From: Streptomyces sp. ISL-1
GTDB taxonomy: Bacteria; Actinomycetota; Actinomycetes; Streptomycetales; Streptomycetaceae
DNA: 64,000 nucleotides
Direction of reading: 5' to 3'
Assembly: GCF_018614585.1 (NCBI RefSeq)
Contig: NZ_JAGGOI010000012.1
Coordinates: 20,797 to 84,796, forward strand
Shown here one piece after another: positions 53,787 through 63,634 of the stretch. Under the pieces are notes generated by a model that ran no database searches, was not told the DNA's origin, and saw nothing but the letters and a program-made list of their open reading frames with translations. A program made the translations under genes and the position numbers. How positions within the stretch are numbered: position 1 is the first letter of the stretch; each line of letters begins with the position of its first letter.

Positions 53787-56030
53787 CTACTCGTTCGTAT
53801 ATTCCTCCACGACCGTGGCGCCGAGCTCGCGCACGATCAGGTCGTGGCCGGAGAGCGCGGAGTCGACGAGGTCGGGATCGTCCTCTTCCGGCACGTCGTC
53901 CTCGGGGGCGACCGGGGGCGGAGTCCGAGGAGTCTGCGGGGTGTGCGCGGGGGCGGCGCGCGAAGGCTCGAGGGCGGATGCCTGCGAGGCCGGAGCGGAC
54001 GAGGATGCCGGGGAGGACTGTGAGCTCTGAGGCGCCTGGGGCCCCGGCGCGGGACGGGGCGCCGGGGCCGCGGGGGCCTGCGGGGATTGGGCCGACGGTG
54101 CCCGGCCGCCGCCGTAACCGCCTCCACCACCACCGCCGTAGCCACCGCCGGGCGGGGGCTGCGCGCCGCCGCCGGGGCCGCCGACGCCGCCCGAGGGGTC
54201 GATGATCGCCTCGACCTTCCACTGCACATTGAACTGCTCGGCGAGCGCCTGCTTCAGCACTTCCTCGCTGCCACTGCTCGCGAAGTTGTCGCGGGCGCCG
54301 GCATTGATGAAGCCGAGCTGGAGTGTGGTGCCGTCGAAGCCTGCGACCTGCGCGTTCTGACTGAGCAGGATCCAGGTGAAACGGCGGCGGTTCTTCACCG
54401 CCTCCAGGATGTCCGGCCACATGTTCCGTACCTGCGCGGCGCCCTGGGCCTGGCCGGCGCCGGGCGCGGCCGGGGTGGGGGCGGACGCCGGCGCCGCGGC
54501 GGTAGGGGCGGGCTGGGGCGCGGCAGGGCGGCCGCCGCCCTGACCGGGGCTCGAGGCCGTGGGCCAGCCGCCGGGGCGCCGTCCGGCCTCAGGTCCGGCC
54601 GCGGCCGCGGGGGGCCAGGCTCCGGGGCGCTGTCCGGCCGGCTGCTCTGCCGGGGGAGCGACGGGCTCGGGGGCGGGCGCAGGCGTAGGCGGAAGCGGAG
54701 GCGTAGGCGAGGCGGCGGGCGCGGGTGCCTGGGCGGCCGTAGGTGCGACGGCCGGCCCGCCGCCCTGCGTCGCCGGTGGCGTGGTCGGTGCGGGTGGCAC
54801 GGGCACCGGCGCGTGGGCCTCGGGCCCGGGGACGTATCCCATCGCGGGCCCCGGGCCCCCGGTCGAGAACGTCGCCCCCCGCTCCAGCCGGTCCAGCCTC
54901 GACTGCACCGACCGCTCGTCGTCGAAGGCCGCGGGCAGCAGCACCCGCGCGCAGATCAGCTCCAGCTGCAGTCGCGGCGAGGTGGCGCCACGCATTTCCG
55001 TCAGCCCGGTATTGACCAGATCCGCGGCCCGGCTCAGCTCGGCCGCCCCGAAGACGGACGCCTGCGCCTGCATCCGCTCGACCACATCGGCCGGTGCGTC
55101 GATGAGCCCCTTTTCCCCCGCGTCCGGCACGGCGGCCAGGATCACGAGGTCACGCAGCCGCTCAAGCAGGTCGGCGACGAAGCGCCGGGGGTCGTTGCCG
55201 CCCTCGATCACCCGGTCCACGACCTCGAAGGCCGCTGCCCCGTCGCCCGCCGCGAAGGCGTCCACGGTCGAGTCGAGCAACGACCCGTCCGTGTACCCGA
55301 GGAGGGCGGTGGCCATGGCGTACGTCACACCCTCCTCGGTCGCGCCGGCCAACAGCTGGTCCATGACGGACATGGAGTCACGCACGGACCCCGCGCCCGA
55401 CCGTACGACGAGCGGCAGCACGCCGTCCGCGACCGGGATGTTCTCCTTGCCGCACACTTCGCCCAGGTATTCGCGCAGCGTCCCCGGCGGCACCAGCCGG
55501 AACGGATAGTGGTGCGTACGCGACCGGATCGTGCCGATGACCTTCTCCGGCTCGGTCGTCGCGAAGATGAACTTGAGGTGCTCCGGCGGCTCCTCGACCA
55601 CCTTCAGCAGAGCGTTGAAGCCCTGCGGGCTGACCATGTGCGCCTCGTCGATGATGTAGATCTTGTACCGGCTGCTCGCCGGCCCGAAGAAAGCCTTCTC
55701 CCGGAGATCACGCGCATCGTCCACACCACCGTGCGAAGCGGCATCGATCTCGATGACGTCGATCGACCCCGGCCCGTTCCTCGCGAGGTCACGGCAGGAC
55801 TGGCACTCGCCGCACGGCGTGGGCGTGGGCCCCTGCTCGCAGTTCAGACAGCGGGCGAGGATGCGCGCGCTGGTCGTCTTGCCACAACCGCGCGGCCCGC
55901 TGAACAGGTACGCGTGATTGACCCGGTTGTTCCGCAGGGCCTGCTGCAGCGGGTCAGTGACATGCTCCTGACCGATGACCTCGGCGAACGACTCGGGGCG
56001 GTAGCGGCGGTACAGCGCAAGGGACGACAC
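53787..56030 (-). CDS. dnaX: DNA polymerase III subunit gamma/tau
   Basis: A 747-aa product from GTG 56030 (VSSLALYRRYRPESFAEVIGQEHV). Walker A GPRGCGKTTSAR, the Cys4 zinc module CLNCEQGPTPTPCGECQSC, Walker B IYIIDEAHM and sensor FIFATTEPEKV. After residue 370 comes a long Pro/Ala/Gly linker, then a C-terminal domain (WPDILEAVKNRRRFTWILL) and another low-complexity tail. It loads the beta clamp at the fork. An obvious slippery A-tract for gamma frameshifting is absent, as expected at this GC content. Confidence 0.97.
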   Translation of the reverse strand: MSSLALYRRYRPESFAEVIGQEHVTDPLQQALRNNRVNHAYLFSGPRGCGKTTSARILARCLNCEQGPTPTPCGECQSCRDLARNGPGSIDVIEIDAASHGGVDDARDLREKAFFGPASSRYKIYIIDEAHMVSPQGFNALLKVVEEPPEHLKFIFATTEPEKVIGTIRSRTHHYPFRLVPPGTLREYLGEVCGKENIPVADGVLPLVVRSGAGSVRDSMSVMDQLLAGATEEGVTYAMATALLGYTDGSLLDSTVDAFAAGDGAAAFEVVDRVIEGGNDPRRFVADLLERLRDLVILAAVPDAGEKGLIDAPADVVERMQAQASVFGAAELSRAADLVNTGLTEMRGATSPRLQLELICARVLLPAAFDDERSVQSRLDRLERGATFSTGGPGPAMGYVPGPEAHAPVPVPPAPTTPPATQGGGPAVAPTAAQAPAPAASPTPPLPPTPAPAPEPVAPPAEQPAGQRPGAWPPAAAAGPEAGRRPGGWPTASSPGQGGGRPAAPQPAPTAAAPASAPTPAAPGAGQAQGAAQVRNMWPDILEAVKNRRRFTWILLSQNAQVAGFDGTTLQLGFINAGARDNFASSGSEEVLKQALAEQFNVQWKVEAIIDPSGGVGGPGGGAQPPPGGGYGGGGGGGYGGGRAPSAQSPQAPAAPAPRPAPGPQAPQSSQSSPASSSAPASQASALEPSRAAPAHTPQTPRTPPPVAPEDDVPEEDDPDLVDSALSGHDLIVRELGATVVEEYTNE

Positions 56031-56200
56031 GCCTACGAGGTTATCGGGGCCCACTGACAAGCGACGCCGCCCACCGATGTCCGCCGACGCCGGGCCTGTG
56101 CCTGGCCGGCGTCGGCGGATGGCCGGCCGGTCACCTGGCCGGGAGCGGGCCCGGCGTACCGGGAGCGTCCGGCAGCGTCCGCCGGTGTCCGCAAACGTAA

Positions 56201-56290
56201 GCGCCCCTCACGCACCCGCCAGAGCCGACCTACCCTTGCTGCCTTCCGGCCCTGGGGGAGTTCAGTCAGATAGCGCCACGTGAGGGGCTC
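56201..56290 (-). ncRNA. ffs: Signal recognition particle RNA (4.5S type)
   Basis: The reverse strand forms one long hairpin: GAGCCCCTCACGTGG pairs with the far arm GCGTGAGGGGCGC. The tip carries the universal CCGGAAGGCAGCAAGGG element that binds Ffh. Ends are approximate (a few nt). Placed between dnaX and tRNA-Ser, as in other Streptomyces. Confidence 0.93.
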
Positions 56291-56364
56291 CGCACAGGGT
56301 ACCTGATGGCAGGGGGTGGGAACGAGTTCGCGAGCACTCCTCCGCGTCTTGTATTGTTTGCCGC

Positions 56365-56449
56365 GGAGGATTCGCCTAGTGGCCTAGGGCGCACGCTTGG
56401 AAAGCGTGTTGGGGGCAACCCCTCACGAGTTCGAATCTCGTATCCTCCG
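56365..56449 (+). tRNA. tRNA-Ser (GGA)
   Basis: A class II tRNA with a long variable arm (TTGGGGGCAACCCCTC). Acceptor GGAGGAT/ATCCTCC, anticodon loop TTGGAAA, T-arm AGTTCGAATCT. CCA is encoded at 56450-56452. Confidence 0.95.
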
Positions 56450-56472
56450 CCATTGCTCTCACCGGGCAATAC

Positions 56473-56510
56473 GACGAAGGCCCCGACCGTCCGCGGTCGG
56501 GGCCTTCGTC
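56473..56510 (+). terminator. 17-bp hairpin after tRNA-Ser
   Basis: GACGAAGGCCCCGACCG pairs perfectly with CGGTCGGGGCCTTCGTC around 4 nt. Confidence 0.92.
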
Positions 56511-56575
56511 GCGTTCCCGTCGCAGTTCATCGGAGCAGCACGGCCGCAGCTGGGTGACGTGCGTCACGTAGGCTG

Positions 56576-57676
56576 ATGAGGGTGACGCGCTTGATCGTGG
56601 CAGCAGGTGGAGGGGGCGACGCTGTCGCCGCCGCAATGTTGGACACCGCCCTGTACGGCGACGAGGGCCCGGCGGTGGTTCTCACTTACGCGTGGGACCG
56701 CCTGCTGATCGACCCCGTGCCAGGTCCCAGAGGTCCGGCCGACTTCACCGGCCTTCGCCGCCTCACCACAAGCGTCCAAGCAGTACCGGGCGACGCGAGC
56801 CCCGTGGCGCCCGCGGGGTCGACACTCCCGCGGCTCGCGGCCGAGCTGCCGCAGACCTTCGCACTGATCGATCCGCACCACGGCGCCGAGGGCATCACAC
56901 GCCAGCTCGAAGAGCTCGTCCAGCACCTGGCCCCCGAGTCCATCGACCTCCTGGACGTCGGCGGAGACATCCTCGCCAAGGGCGACGAACCCACGCTCCG
57001 CAGCCCACTCGCCGACGCCCTCGCGCTTGCCGCGGCCTGCCAAGTCAACGCCCCCGTACGGCTTCTGGTCGCCGGCCCCGGCCTTGACGGCGAACTGCCC
57101 GCCGACGATTTGCGGGACCGCTTGGGTGCCGCGGTCCTCACCTTCACACCCGACCACGTCCAGCCGGTCAGCTCCGTACTGGAATGGCACCCCTCCGAAG
57201 CGACGGCCATGCTCGCGGCCACAGCGCGAGGAGTGCGCGGCCTGTGCGAAGTCAGGGACGCCGGCCTGCCGGTCCCGCTCACCGACGAGGGGCCCACAGT
57301 CCACGAAGTCGACCTGGACGACGCCCTCAACCGCAACCAGCTCGCCCGAGCCCTCCTCGCGACGGAGACACTCGACGAAGCCGAGCAGCGCAGCCGGGAG
57401 ATCTGCGGCTACTCGGAGATCGACTACGAGCGCAACAAGGCCAGTTGGCTCGGCAGCCGGCCGGAGCGGATGCTCGACCCGGAACGCACTCTGCTCCAAC
57501 TCGACCAATTCGAGGACGAAGCGCGCGTCCGCGGCGTCAGCCACACGACGTTCCGCCGGATCACCGAGGCCCTCGGCCTCAACGGCAAGCAGCGCCAGGA
57601 CCTGAGAGCTCTCCTTCTCAGCAGCCGCCCGGAGCAGTACGCGGCGCCTCTCTGGCGTATCCCCGCCTATGCGTGA
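56576..57676 (+). CDS. DUF1152 family protein
   Basis: A 366-aa product from ATG 56576 (GTG 56582 is an alternative). It opens with LIVAAGGGGDAVAAAML, a Gly-rich loop like a nucleotide- or phosphate-binding turn, and later DLLDVGGDILAKGDEPTLRSPLADAL and VLLAGPGLDGEL-like segments, the DUF1152 pattern. The C-terminal part is helical and DNA-binding-like (TTFRRITEALGLNGKQRQDL). Function unknown. Confidence 0.75.
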   Translation: MRVTRLIVAAGGGGDAVAAAMLDTALYGDEGPAVVLTYAWDRLLIDPVPGPRGPADFTGLRRLTTSVQAVPGDASPVAPAGSTLPRLAAELPQTFALIDPHHGAEGITRQLEELVQHLAPESIDLLDVGGDILAKGDEPTLRSPLADALALAAACQVNAPVRLLVAGPGLDGELPADDLRDRLGAAVLTFTPDHVQPVSSVLEWHPSEATAMLAATARGVRGLCEVRDAGLPVPLTDEGPTVHEVDLDDALNRNQLARALLATETLDEAEQRSREICGYSEIDYERNKASWLGSRPERMLDPERTLLQLDQFEDEARVRGVSHTTFRRITEALGLNGKQRQDLRALLLSSRPEQYAAPLWRIPAYA

Positions 57677-57904
57677 GTAGCGGCGTTCGCCACCGGTCCA
57701 AGGCACCCGCCGCGCACGTCGCGGCGGTGCGCGGCCCGACATCACCACCCGACGACGCCGCCCGACGCCCCGGGCCACCCCGTCACCCTCACGCCTGGTC
57801 CGGGTGGCGCGGCCGCGTGCGCGGGTGCTTCCTGGTCCTAGTCGTCCTCCGAGGGTCCGCGAGGCCGCCGCGCACGGACAGGGAGAGGAAGCGAACGACC
57901 CGCC

Positions 57905-58573
57905 ATGGAGAGGGAAAATCAGGCGCTGCGCACCCCACGAGCCGCCGGACTCGCGGGGATCATCTTCGCGCTACTGCTCGGCGCTGCCATCATTCTGGTC
58001 CGCCTGGCGATCCCGGACGATCCGAGGGAAGGGGGCGGCAGCTGGTTCGACGATTCCTCGCGCCGGCACACGGTAGAGACGGCGCTCAGCCTCATCCCAT
58101 TCGCCGGCATCTTCTTCCTGTGGTTCATGGGCGCTGTGCGCGCACGTATCGGAGAGACGGAGGACAAGTTCTTCGCCACCGTCTTCCTGGGCAGCGGTCT
58201 GGTGTTCGTGGCGACTCTTTTCGGGGCCGCGGCAGCAGCCGGAAGTCTGCTGGCCACGGCCGATGCGTCCGGGACCGACTCCCAGCAGCAACTGTGGTCC
58301 TTCGGCCATCACTTCACCTACAGCCTGCTGACGACCTACTCGATGCGCATGGCCGCGGTATTCACCTTGTCGGCCTCCTCCATCGGGCGCCGGCTCGGAG
58401 TCATTCCGCGCTGGCTTTGCCTCCTTGGCTACCTCGTCGCCCTGACACTGTTCTTGGTGTCGGACGCCATCGCCTGGTCCGAGCTGGTCTTCCCCACGTG
58501 GGCGCTGGTTGTCAGCCTCTACATTCTCGTGGCCAGTTTCCGCCCACGGCCCGCACCGTCCGTCTCGTCGTGA
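57905..58573 (+). CDS. Multi-pass membrane protein
   Basis: A 222-aa product from ATG 57905, with GGGAGAGGAAG about 17 nt upstream. It has six hydrophobic helices (GIIFALLLGAAIILVRLAI, ALSLIPFAGIFFLWFMG, ATVFLGSGLVFVATLFGAAAA, TYSMRMAAVFTLSASSI, WLCLLGYLVALTLFLV, LVFPTWALVVSLYILVA). I recognise it only as a conserved actinobacterial membrane protein. No transporter signature. Confidence 0.75.
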   Translation: MERENQALRTPRAAGLAGIIFALLLGAAIILVRLAIPDDPREGGGSWFDDSSRRHTVETALSLIPFAGIFFLWFMGAVRARIGETEDKFFATVFLGSGLVFVATLFGAAAAAGSLLATADASGTDSQQQLWSFGHHFTYSLLTTYSMRMAAVFTLSASSIGRRLGVIPRWLCLLGYLVALTLFLVSDAIAWSELVFPTWALVVSLYILVASFRPRPAPSVSS

Positions 58574-58688
58574 CCGGCCATTTCGCGAGCGTTGCCGACC
58601 GATAACCCCTTTGGCCCGCCTCTGCTCGCGCAAGCCCAACAGCGCTCGCATGCTGAGGCAGGGATATCAACGAAAGGGCGGCCCCTTG

Positions 58689-58925
58689 ATGAGGCTTGTC
58701 GTCGATCTCAACAGGTGCCAGGGGTACGCGCAGTGCGCCTTCCTGGCACCCGATGTATTCGCCATGCACGGCGACGAGGCGTTGTTGTACAACCCGCACG
58801 CCGACGACGCACAGCGGGAGCACGTGGTACGCGCCGCCGCGGCATGTCCGGTCCAGGCCATCCTGGTGGAGGACATGGGCGATGCGACCGCCCCGGTGAG
58901 GGAGGGGCTGTCCGGTGGACGGTGA
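58689..58925 (+). CDS. [3Fe-4S] ferredoxin
   Basis: A 78-aa product with Cys10, Cys16 and Cys53 (CQGYAQC...CPVQAI): three cluster cysteines, the [3Fe-4S] type used by actinobacterial P450s. An A/Q-rich replacement stands where a fourth Cys would be. It overlaps the reductase gene by 11 nt and lies in the P450 operon, so it should shuttle electrons from the reductase to the P450. Confidence 0.93.
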   Translation: MRLVVDLNRCQGYAQCAFLAPDVFAMHGDEALLYNPHADDAQREHVVRAAAACPVQAILVEDMGDATAPVREGLSGGR

Positions 58926-60306
58926 CGGGTACTTGGAGTGGATGCGCAGTGAGGGGCGGATCGTCATCGTGGGCGCGTCCCTGGCCGGCCTCCGGGCCGC
59001 GGAGACCCTGCGGGAGGAGGGCTTCACCGGTTCACTGACGCTGATCGGCGACGAGCCCCACGAACCGTACGACCGGCCGCCGCTATCCAAGCAGGTACTG
59101 CTGGGCACTGCGTCCGCCGACCGGACCCTACTGCCCCGGCGCTGGGCGATCGACGCAACCTGGCGGCTCGGTGTCGCCGCCACCGGGCTGGACATGGCGG
59201 CCAAGCGGGTGCGGCTGGCCGACGGCGACGAGGTGGGGTACGACCGGCTGCTCATCGCGACCGGCGTTCATGCCCGGCCGTGGCCGCATGAGACGGAAGC
59301 CGACCTGGACGGGGTCTTCGTACTGCGCACGCGCGACGACGCGGCCAGGCTGCAGCGGCGGCTTACGTCCGCCCGCCGGGTGCTCGTCATCGGCGCCGGC
59401 TTCACCGGCTCGGAGATCGCGTCCGCCTGCCGCGAGCGCGGGCTGCCGGTCACCGTCGTCGAGCGCGCGGCGGCGCCTCTCGTGGGCGCGCTCGGCGGCG
59501 TGGTCGGCCAGGTGGCCGCCGAGCTGCAACGCGAACACGGCGTGGACCTGCGCTGCGGCCTCATGGTCACCGGTTTGGAGGGCGACTCGGCAGGACGCCT
59601 GCGCTGCGCCCACCTGTCCGACGGCACCACCGTCGAGGCGGATGTCGCGCTGGTTTCGCTCGGCGCGACGCGCAACACCGCGTGGCTGGCCGGATCCGGG
59701 CTCGGCGCCGGCCCGCGCGGGATCGCCTGCGACGCCGGGTGCCGGGCCTTCGACGTCCGGGGCATCGTGACCGACGACGTCTTCGTCGCCGGCGATGTCG
59801 CACGATCCCCGCACGCGCTTTTCGGGTACCAGTTCCTGTCACTCGAGCACTGGGGCAATGCCGTCGCCCAGGCCGAGGTGGCGGCGCACAACATGATCAG
59901 CTCCAGTTCGGAGCGCCGTCCGCACCTGTGGGTGCCGGCCTTCTGGTCCTCTCAATTCGGGGTCAGCATCAAGTCGGTCGGCGTCCCCTCCCTGGGTGAG
60001 GAGATCCTCATCGCCCAAGGGGCACTCGCCGAGCGCCGCTTCACCGGCGTGTACGGATACCAGGGCCGCGTCATCGCGGCCGTCACCTTCGACCAGACGA
60101 AGTGGCTGGAGTTCTACCAGCGGCTGATCGAAGGGGCCGCGCCCTTCCCGCCCGCATTCCCCATGGTGGACCACCGTGCCGAAGGTCTGCGGCCGGTCCC
60201 GGCCGACTTCCCCGACCCCTCCCTGCCCACCCACGGGCCGTCCGTCACCCTCAGCGGCTACTCCCCGACCGACCGGCGGGTCGCCTTCACCCCTGGCCGA
60301 GCCTGA
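58915..60306 (+). CDS. FAD/NAD(P)-dependent ferredoxin reductase
   Basis: A 463-aa product from GTG 58915, overlapping the ferredoxin. FAD-binding GASLAGLRAAETLRE, the family signature PYDRPPLSKQ, NAD(P)-binding VIGAGFTGSEIAS and the second FAD site VFVAGDVARSPH followed by EHWGNAVAQ. It resembles putidaredoxin reductase-type enzymes. The C-terminal end is about 60 residues longer than the usual 400. Confidence 0.93.
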   Translation: MDGDGYLEWMRSEGRIVIVGASLAGLRAAETLREEGFTGSLTLIGDEPHEPYDRPPLSKQVLLGTASADRTLLPRRWAIDATWRLGVAATGLDMAAKRVRLADGDEVGYDRLLIATGVHARPWPHETEADLDGVFVLRTRDDAARLQRRLTSARRVLVIGAGFTGSEIASACRERGLPVTVVERAAAPLVGALGGVVGQVAAELQREHGVDLRCGLMVTGLEGDSAGRLRCAHLSDGTTVEADVALVSLGATRNTAWLAGSGLGAGPRGIACDAGCRAFDVRGIVTDDVFVAGDVARSPHALFGYQFLSLEHWGNAVAQAEVAAHNMISSSSERRPHLWVPAFWSSQFGVSIKSVGVPSLGEEILIAQGALAERRFTGVYGYQGRVIAAVTFDQTKWLEFYQRLIEGAAPFPPAFPMVDHRAEGLRPVPADFPDPSLPTHGPSVTLSGYSPTDRRVAFTPGRA

Positions 60307-60360
60307 CCGCGGCACAGGGAACCGGAAAGCCCGCTGTCCAACGCCCACAAGGACGACACC

Positions 60361-61599
60361 ATGACGCAAGGCACGCTCCTGCGGCAGATCACCGACCACG
60401 CCAACCGCGCCGACCCCTACCCCCTGTACGCCGAGCTCCGAAAGACGCCGGTGTCCCAGCAGGGAGACAGTCTCTTCGTCGTCAGTACCTACTGGGAGAT
60501 CAAGAGCCTGCTGCACGATCCGCGGATCAGCTCCGACGCCCGTAACCTCTCCCCGCAGGCCGCGGGGTCACTTCCTGAGCAGGAAGAGGAGGAATCGGCT
60601 CTGCCGCCCGCCTTCCTGAAGCTCGACCCTCCGGACCACGACCGGTTGCGCCGTATGACGATGCGGCCTTTCGGACCGCCGCACACACCCAGGCGCGTCC
60701 ACAACATGCGCGGCGAACTCGGGCGGATCGTTTCCGACCTCATCGACGGCTTCGGAGACCGGGACCAGATCGACCTCGTCGACGACTTCTCCTACCCCTT
60801 CCCGGTGACCGTGATCTGCCGACTGCTCGGGATTCCACGCGAGGACGAGGCACGCTTCCACTCCTGGGCCGACACCATCGCCGCCAGCCTCGACCCGGAC
60901 CCGGACCAGGACCCCGGCGAGCGGCGCCGCGGCTCGCAGCAGGCCCGCACCGAGCTGGGCATGTACCTGGCCGGGCTCATCGACGAACGCCGCAGCGCCC
61001 CCGGCGACGACATGCTCTCCGCGCTGGTCACCGATCACAGCCCGGACGGGCAGATGACCCCTATGGAGGTCCTCAGCACCGCCGCCCTGCTCCTGATCGC
61101 CGGCCATGAGACCACGGTCAACCTCATCACCAACGGGATGCTCACCCTGTTGCGCAACCCGGACGTTCTCAAGCGGCTGCGGGACGAACCCCGCCTGGCC
61201 GTCCCGCTCATGGAGGAACTCCTTCGCTTCGAGCCCCCCGTGCAGCTGCTTCCACAGCGCACCACCCTCGCCGACATCGACATCGCCGGCGTCACCATCC
61301 CCAAGGGCGCCTCCGTCTGGCTGGTCCTGGCCTCCGGCAACCGGGATCCGCAACGGTTTCCCGACCCCGACCGGTTCGACCCCGACCGGAAGGACAACCA
61401 GCACCTCGGCTTCGGCAGCGGCATCCACAACTGCTTCGGCGCGCCCCTCGCCCGCCTGGAGGCCCAGCTCGCCCTGACCGAACTCGCCCGCAGGCTCGAC
61501 AATCCCCGCCTCGTGGAGGACCCACCCCCCTACCGCCAGAACGCTGTGCTGCGCGGACCCCGCCACCTGAACATCTCGCTCGACAGCTGCCGTTCCTAG
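60361..61599 (+). CDS. Cytochrome P450
   Basis: A 412-aa product from ATG 60361, 54 nt after the reductase. I-helix AGHETTVNLI with the acid-alcohol pair, ExxR in EELLRFEPP, and heme loop FGSGIHNCFGAPLAR with axial Cys358. An acidic insert (PEQEEEES) follows the B region. The self-sufficient Fdx-FdR-P450 order resembles CYP147-type operons, but I cannot confirm the family. Natural substrate unknown; fatty acids or a specialised metabolite are options. Confidence 0.95.
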   Translation: MTQGTLLRQITDHANRADPYPLYAELRKTPVSQQGDSLFVVSTYWEIKSLLHDPRISSDARNLSPQAAGSLPEQEEEESALPPAFLKLDPPDHDRLRRMTMRPFGPPHTPRRVHNMRGELGRIVSDLIDGFGDRDQIDLVDDFSYPFPVTVICRLLGIPREDEARFHSWADTIAASLDPDPDQDPGERRRGSQQARTELGMYLAGLIDERRSAPGDDMLSALVTDHSPDGQMTPMEVLSTAALLLIAGHETTVNLITNGMLTLLRNPDVLKRLRDEPRLAVPLMEELLRFEPPVQLLPQRTTLADIDIAGVTIPKGASVWLVLASGNRDPQRFPDPDRFDPDRKDNQHLGFGSGIHNCFGAPLARLEAQLALTELARRLDNPRLVEDPPPYRQNAVLRGPRHLNISLDSCRS

Positions 61600-61637
61600 C
61601 GTTGATGTCCGGCCGGGGCACCGAGGAAGGAGAGTGC

Positions 61638-61994
61638 ATGATCCACGCAGCCGACATCCGCGAGTGGCGCGACAAGGATGTCGTCGACCCCAAAGGGAAC
61701 AAGATCGGCGTGCTTGAAGCGATCTACGTGGACACCACCACCGATGAACCGGCCATGGCCACCGTCCGGACCGGGCTGCTCAACCGCCAGCGCCTGGTCT
61801 TCGTCCCTCTCGACGAGACGATCCTCGGGCCGGGCTACGTCAAGGTCTCGTACGCCAAGGGGCTGGTGAGGAAGGCCCCTTCGATCGGCACGGACGACGT
61901 ACTGCCCGCCGATCAGGAGGAAGCAATCTTCCAGCACTACGGCCTGCCCTATCGGCAGGGCACCAGGGGCGAACGACAACTCGGGCGCCGCTGA
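61638..61994 (+). CDS. PRC-barrel domain protein
   Basis: A 118-aa product from ATG 61638 with AGGAAGGAGA upstream. The strand order IREWRDKDVVDPKGNKIGVLEAIYVDTTTDEPAM then RLVFVPLDETIL matches the PRC-barrel, a small beta-barrel for protein contacts. It is 38 nt after the P450 gene and may be cotranscribed, but its tie to the P450 is unknown. Confidence 0.88.
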   Translation: MIHAADIREWRDKDVVDPKGNKIGVLEAIYVDTTTDEPAMATVRTGLLNRQRLVFVPLDETILGPGYVKVSYAKGLVRKAPSIGTDDVLPADQEEAIFQHYGLPYRQGTRGERQLGRR

Positions 61995-62010
61995 CCGCCC
62001 GTGCTCACTA

Positions 62011-62025
62011 AGAAGCCTTCCGCTT
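62011..62025. repeat. 15-bp inverted repeat, left copy
   Basis: AGAAGCCTTCCGCTT is found again, inverted, at 63635-63649. The match extends with gaps to about 22 of 24 nt (ACT before, CCG after). The pair encloses 1.6 kb of mobile-element debris. Confidence 0.75.
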
Positions 62026-62129
62026 TCCGAACGTGATCGTTTGGTTCGGGCTGGGTGGGCATGGACTCCGGCTGGCGGCGGGAGAGATGGGTGTGGTTCG
62101 TCCGTTCACGTCGCTTGTGGAGGTGGCTG

Positions 62130-62592
62130 GTGCCGTCGGTACTCGGTCTGCTGGAGGCCCGGGAGAAGAAGCTCCGGGAAGCGGCTGCGGGAGGAGGCCG
62201 AGCGGGTGCAGGCCGCGCTCGGTGAGGCGGAACGCGCACTCCAGCGTCTGGTGGTTGCCCGGGTCACGGTGACCGAGGTGCTGACCGAGCCGCCCTCCGC
62301 GGCAGCGGAGCCGGCGCCAGGGGCGGTGGCGGGATCGGTGGTGCCGCACCGGATCGAGGGTATGGCGGCGTCCGTCCTGGCACCGGATTACCAACGCATC
62401 GTGGCGGTGCTGGAGTCGGACGGGGGCCGGGCAGGTCTGCGGTGTCAGCAGTTGGCCGTGGCCCTGGGCCTGGAAGCAGTTCCGGCGAAGGTCGAGGGGC
62501 TGCGGTCGAAGGCGGAACGTTTGGTGGAACGGGGTTGGATCCTGCAGGTGCGGCCCGGGGTATTCACCGTGCTCGCGACGCCGGCCGGCTGA
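62130..62592 (+). pseudogene. Coiled-coil/winged-helix gene with frameshift
   Basis: GTG 62130 (GGAGGTGG upstream) opens VPSVLGLLEAREKKLRE, which ends prematurely at TGA 62223. The expected continuation, KRLREEAERVQAALGEAERALQRLVVARV, lies in another frame, with a partial AAGC..CGGG duplication near 62170-62190 at the switch. It then reads VVPHRIEGMAASVLAPDYQRIV and GLRSKAERLVERGWILQVRPGVF, a winged-helix-like end, and stops at 62590. I recall similar proteins near Streptomyces insertion sequences; role unknown. Confidence 0.6.
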
Positions 62593-63505
62593 AAGCGCCC
62601 GGGCGGCGTCCGGCCGGGCGACCACTCATGAGCATGGTCATGGACCACAGCACCATGGCCTCGTGCATGGCGGGCAGCCTCTCGTAGTCACGCACCGGAC
62701 GACGCGAACGCATCAGCCGGCTCAGCGTTCTCTCCACCACCCATCGTCTCGGCAGCACCACGAACCCCACCGTGTCGTCGGAGCGTTTGACGATCTGAAG
62801 GGTGAGCCGGCACTTCTCGGCCGCCCAGTCCACCAGCCGGCCCGCATAGCCGCCGTCCGCCCAGACGAGGCGGACGGAGAAGTACAGCGTGCGCAGCCGC
62901 TCAAGCAGCGGCACCGCGGCGTCCCGATCCTGCACGCTCGCCGCGGTCACCACGACCGCCAGAACCAGGCCGAGACAATCCACCACCAGGTGCCGCTTGC
63001 GGCCTCCCACTTTCTTTCCGCCGTCCCAGCCGGACGTTGAGCGCGGAATATTCGCTGCCGCCCGCAGCGACTGCGAGTCCACGATCGCGGCCGTCGGGTC
63101 CGGTGAGCGGCCCTCCCTGGCCCGGACCTTGTCGCGCAGCCGGTCGTGGAGCTCGGCAAGCAGGCCCGTGACCTGCCAGCGGCGGGCGAAGGCGTGCACC
63201 CGCCGATACGGCGGGAAGTCCGCAGGCAGGTTGGCCCACTTGACGCCGTTGTCGACCACGTAGCGGACCGCGTCCAGCATCACGCGGTGGCAGTAGCCCT
63301 CCGGCCGACCGCCCCGCCCCCGAAGCCACGCGGGCACCGGCAGTAACGGCCGGATGACCTGCCATTCCGCCTCCGTCAGGTCGGAGCCGTAACACCGGAC
63401 GCGGTCCGGGCCGTCCGCCGCGTTGCCGAACCAGTGCGCGAGACAGTCACACGCCGGAGACGGTGCGTTGGACTCCGCGGACGCGAGCACGAAAGACTGC
63501 GACAC
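62564..63505 (-). mobile_element. IS5-family transposase (DDE)
   Basis: A 313-aa product from GTG 63505. N-terminal DUF4096-like part (YGSDLTEAEWQVIRPLLP, GRPEGYCHRVMLDAVRYVVDNGVKW), then the DDE core: D in AAIVDSQSLR, D in LVWADGGYAG and E in RRWVVERTLSRL. The reading frame is intact. Its right end has an inverted repeat (CAGGGCCTCCTGGT, 63504-63566 region), but I cannot find a matching left terminus, so the element may be truncated or its ends short. Confidence 0.85.
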
Positions 63506-63634
63506 AGGGCCTCCTGGTGCTGCTCGGTTGGGATCGCAACCCCGAGCTACCAGGAGGCCCTGCCGTTATGCCCCGGCTGTCGAGAGATCACCCGAACAGG
63601 AACCGTGTTCGACCGCTCAAGCCTGTCGAACGGT

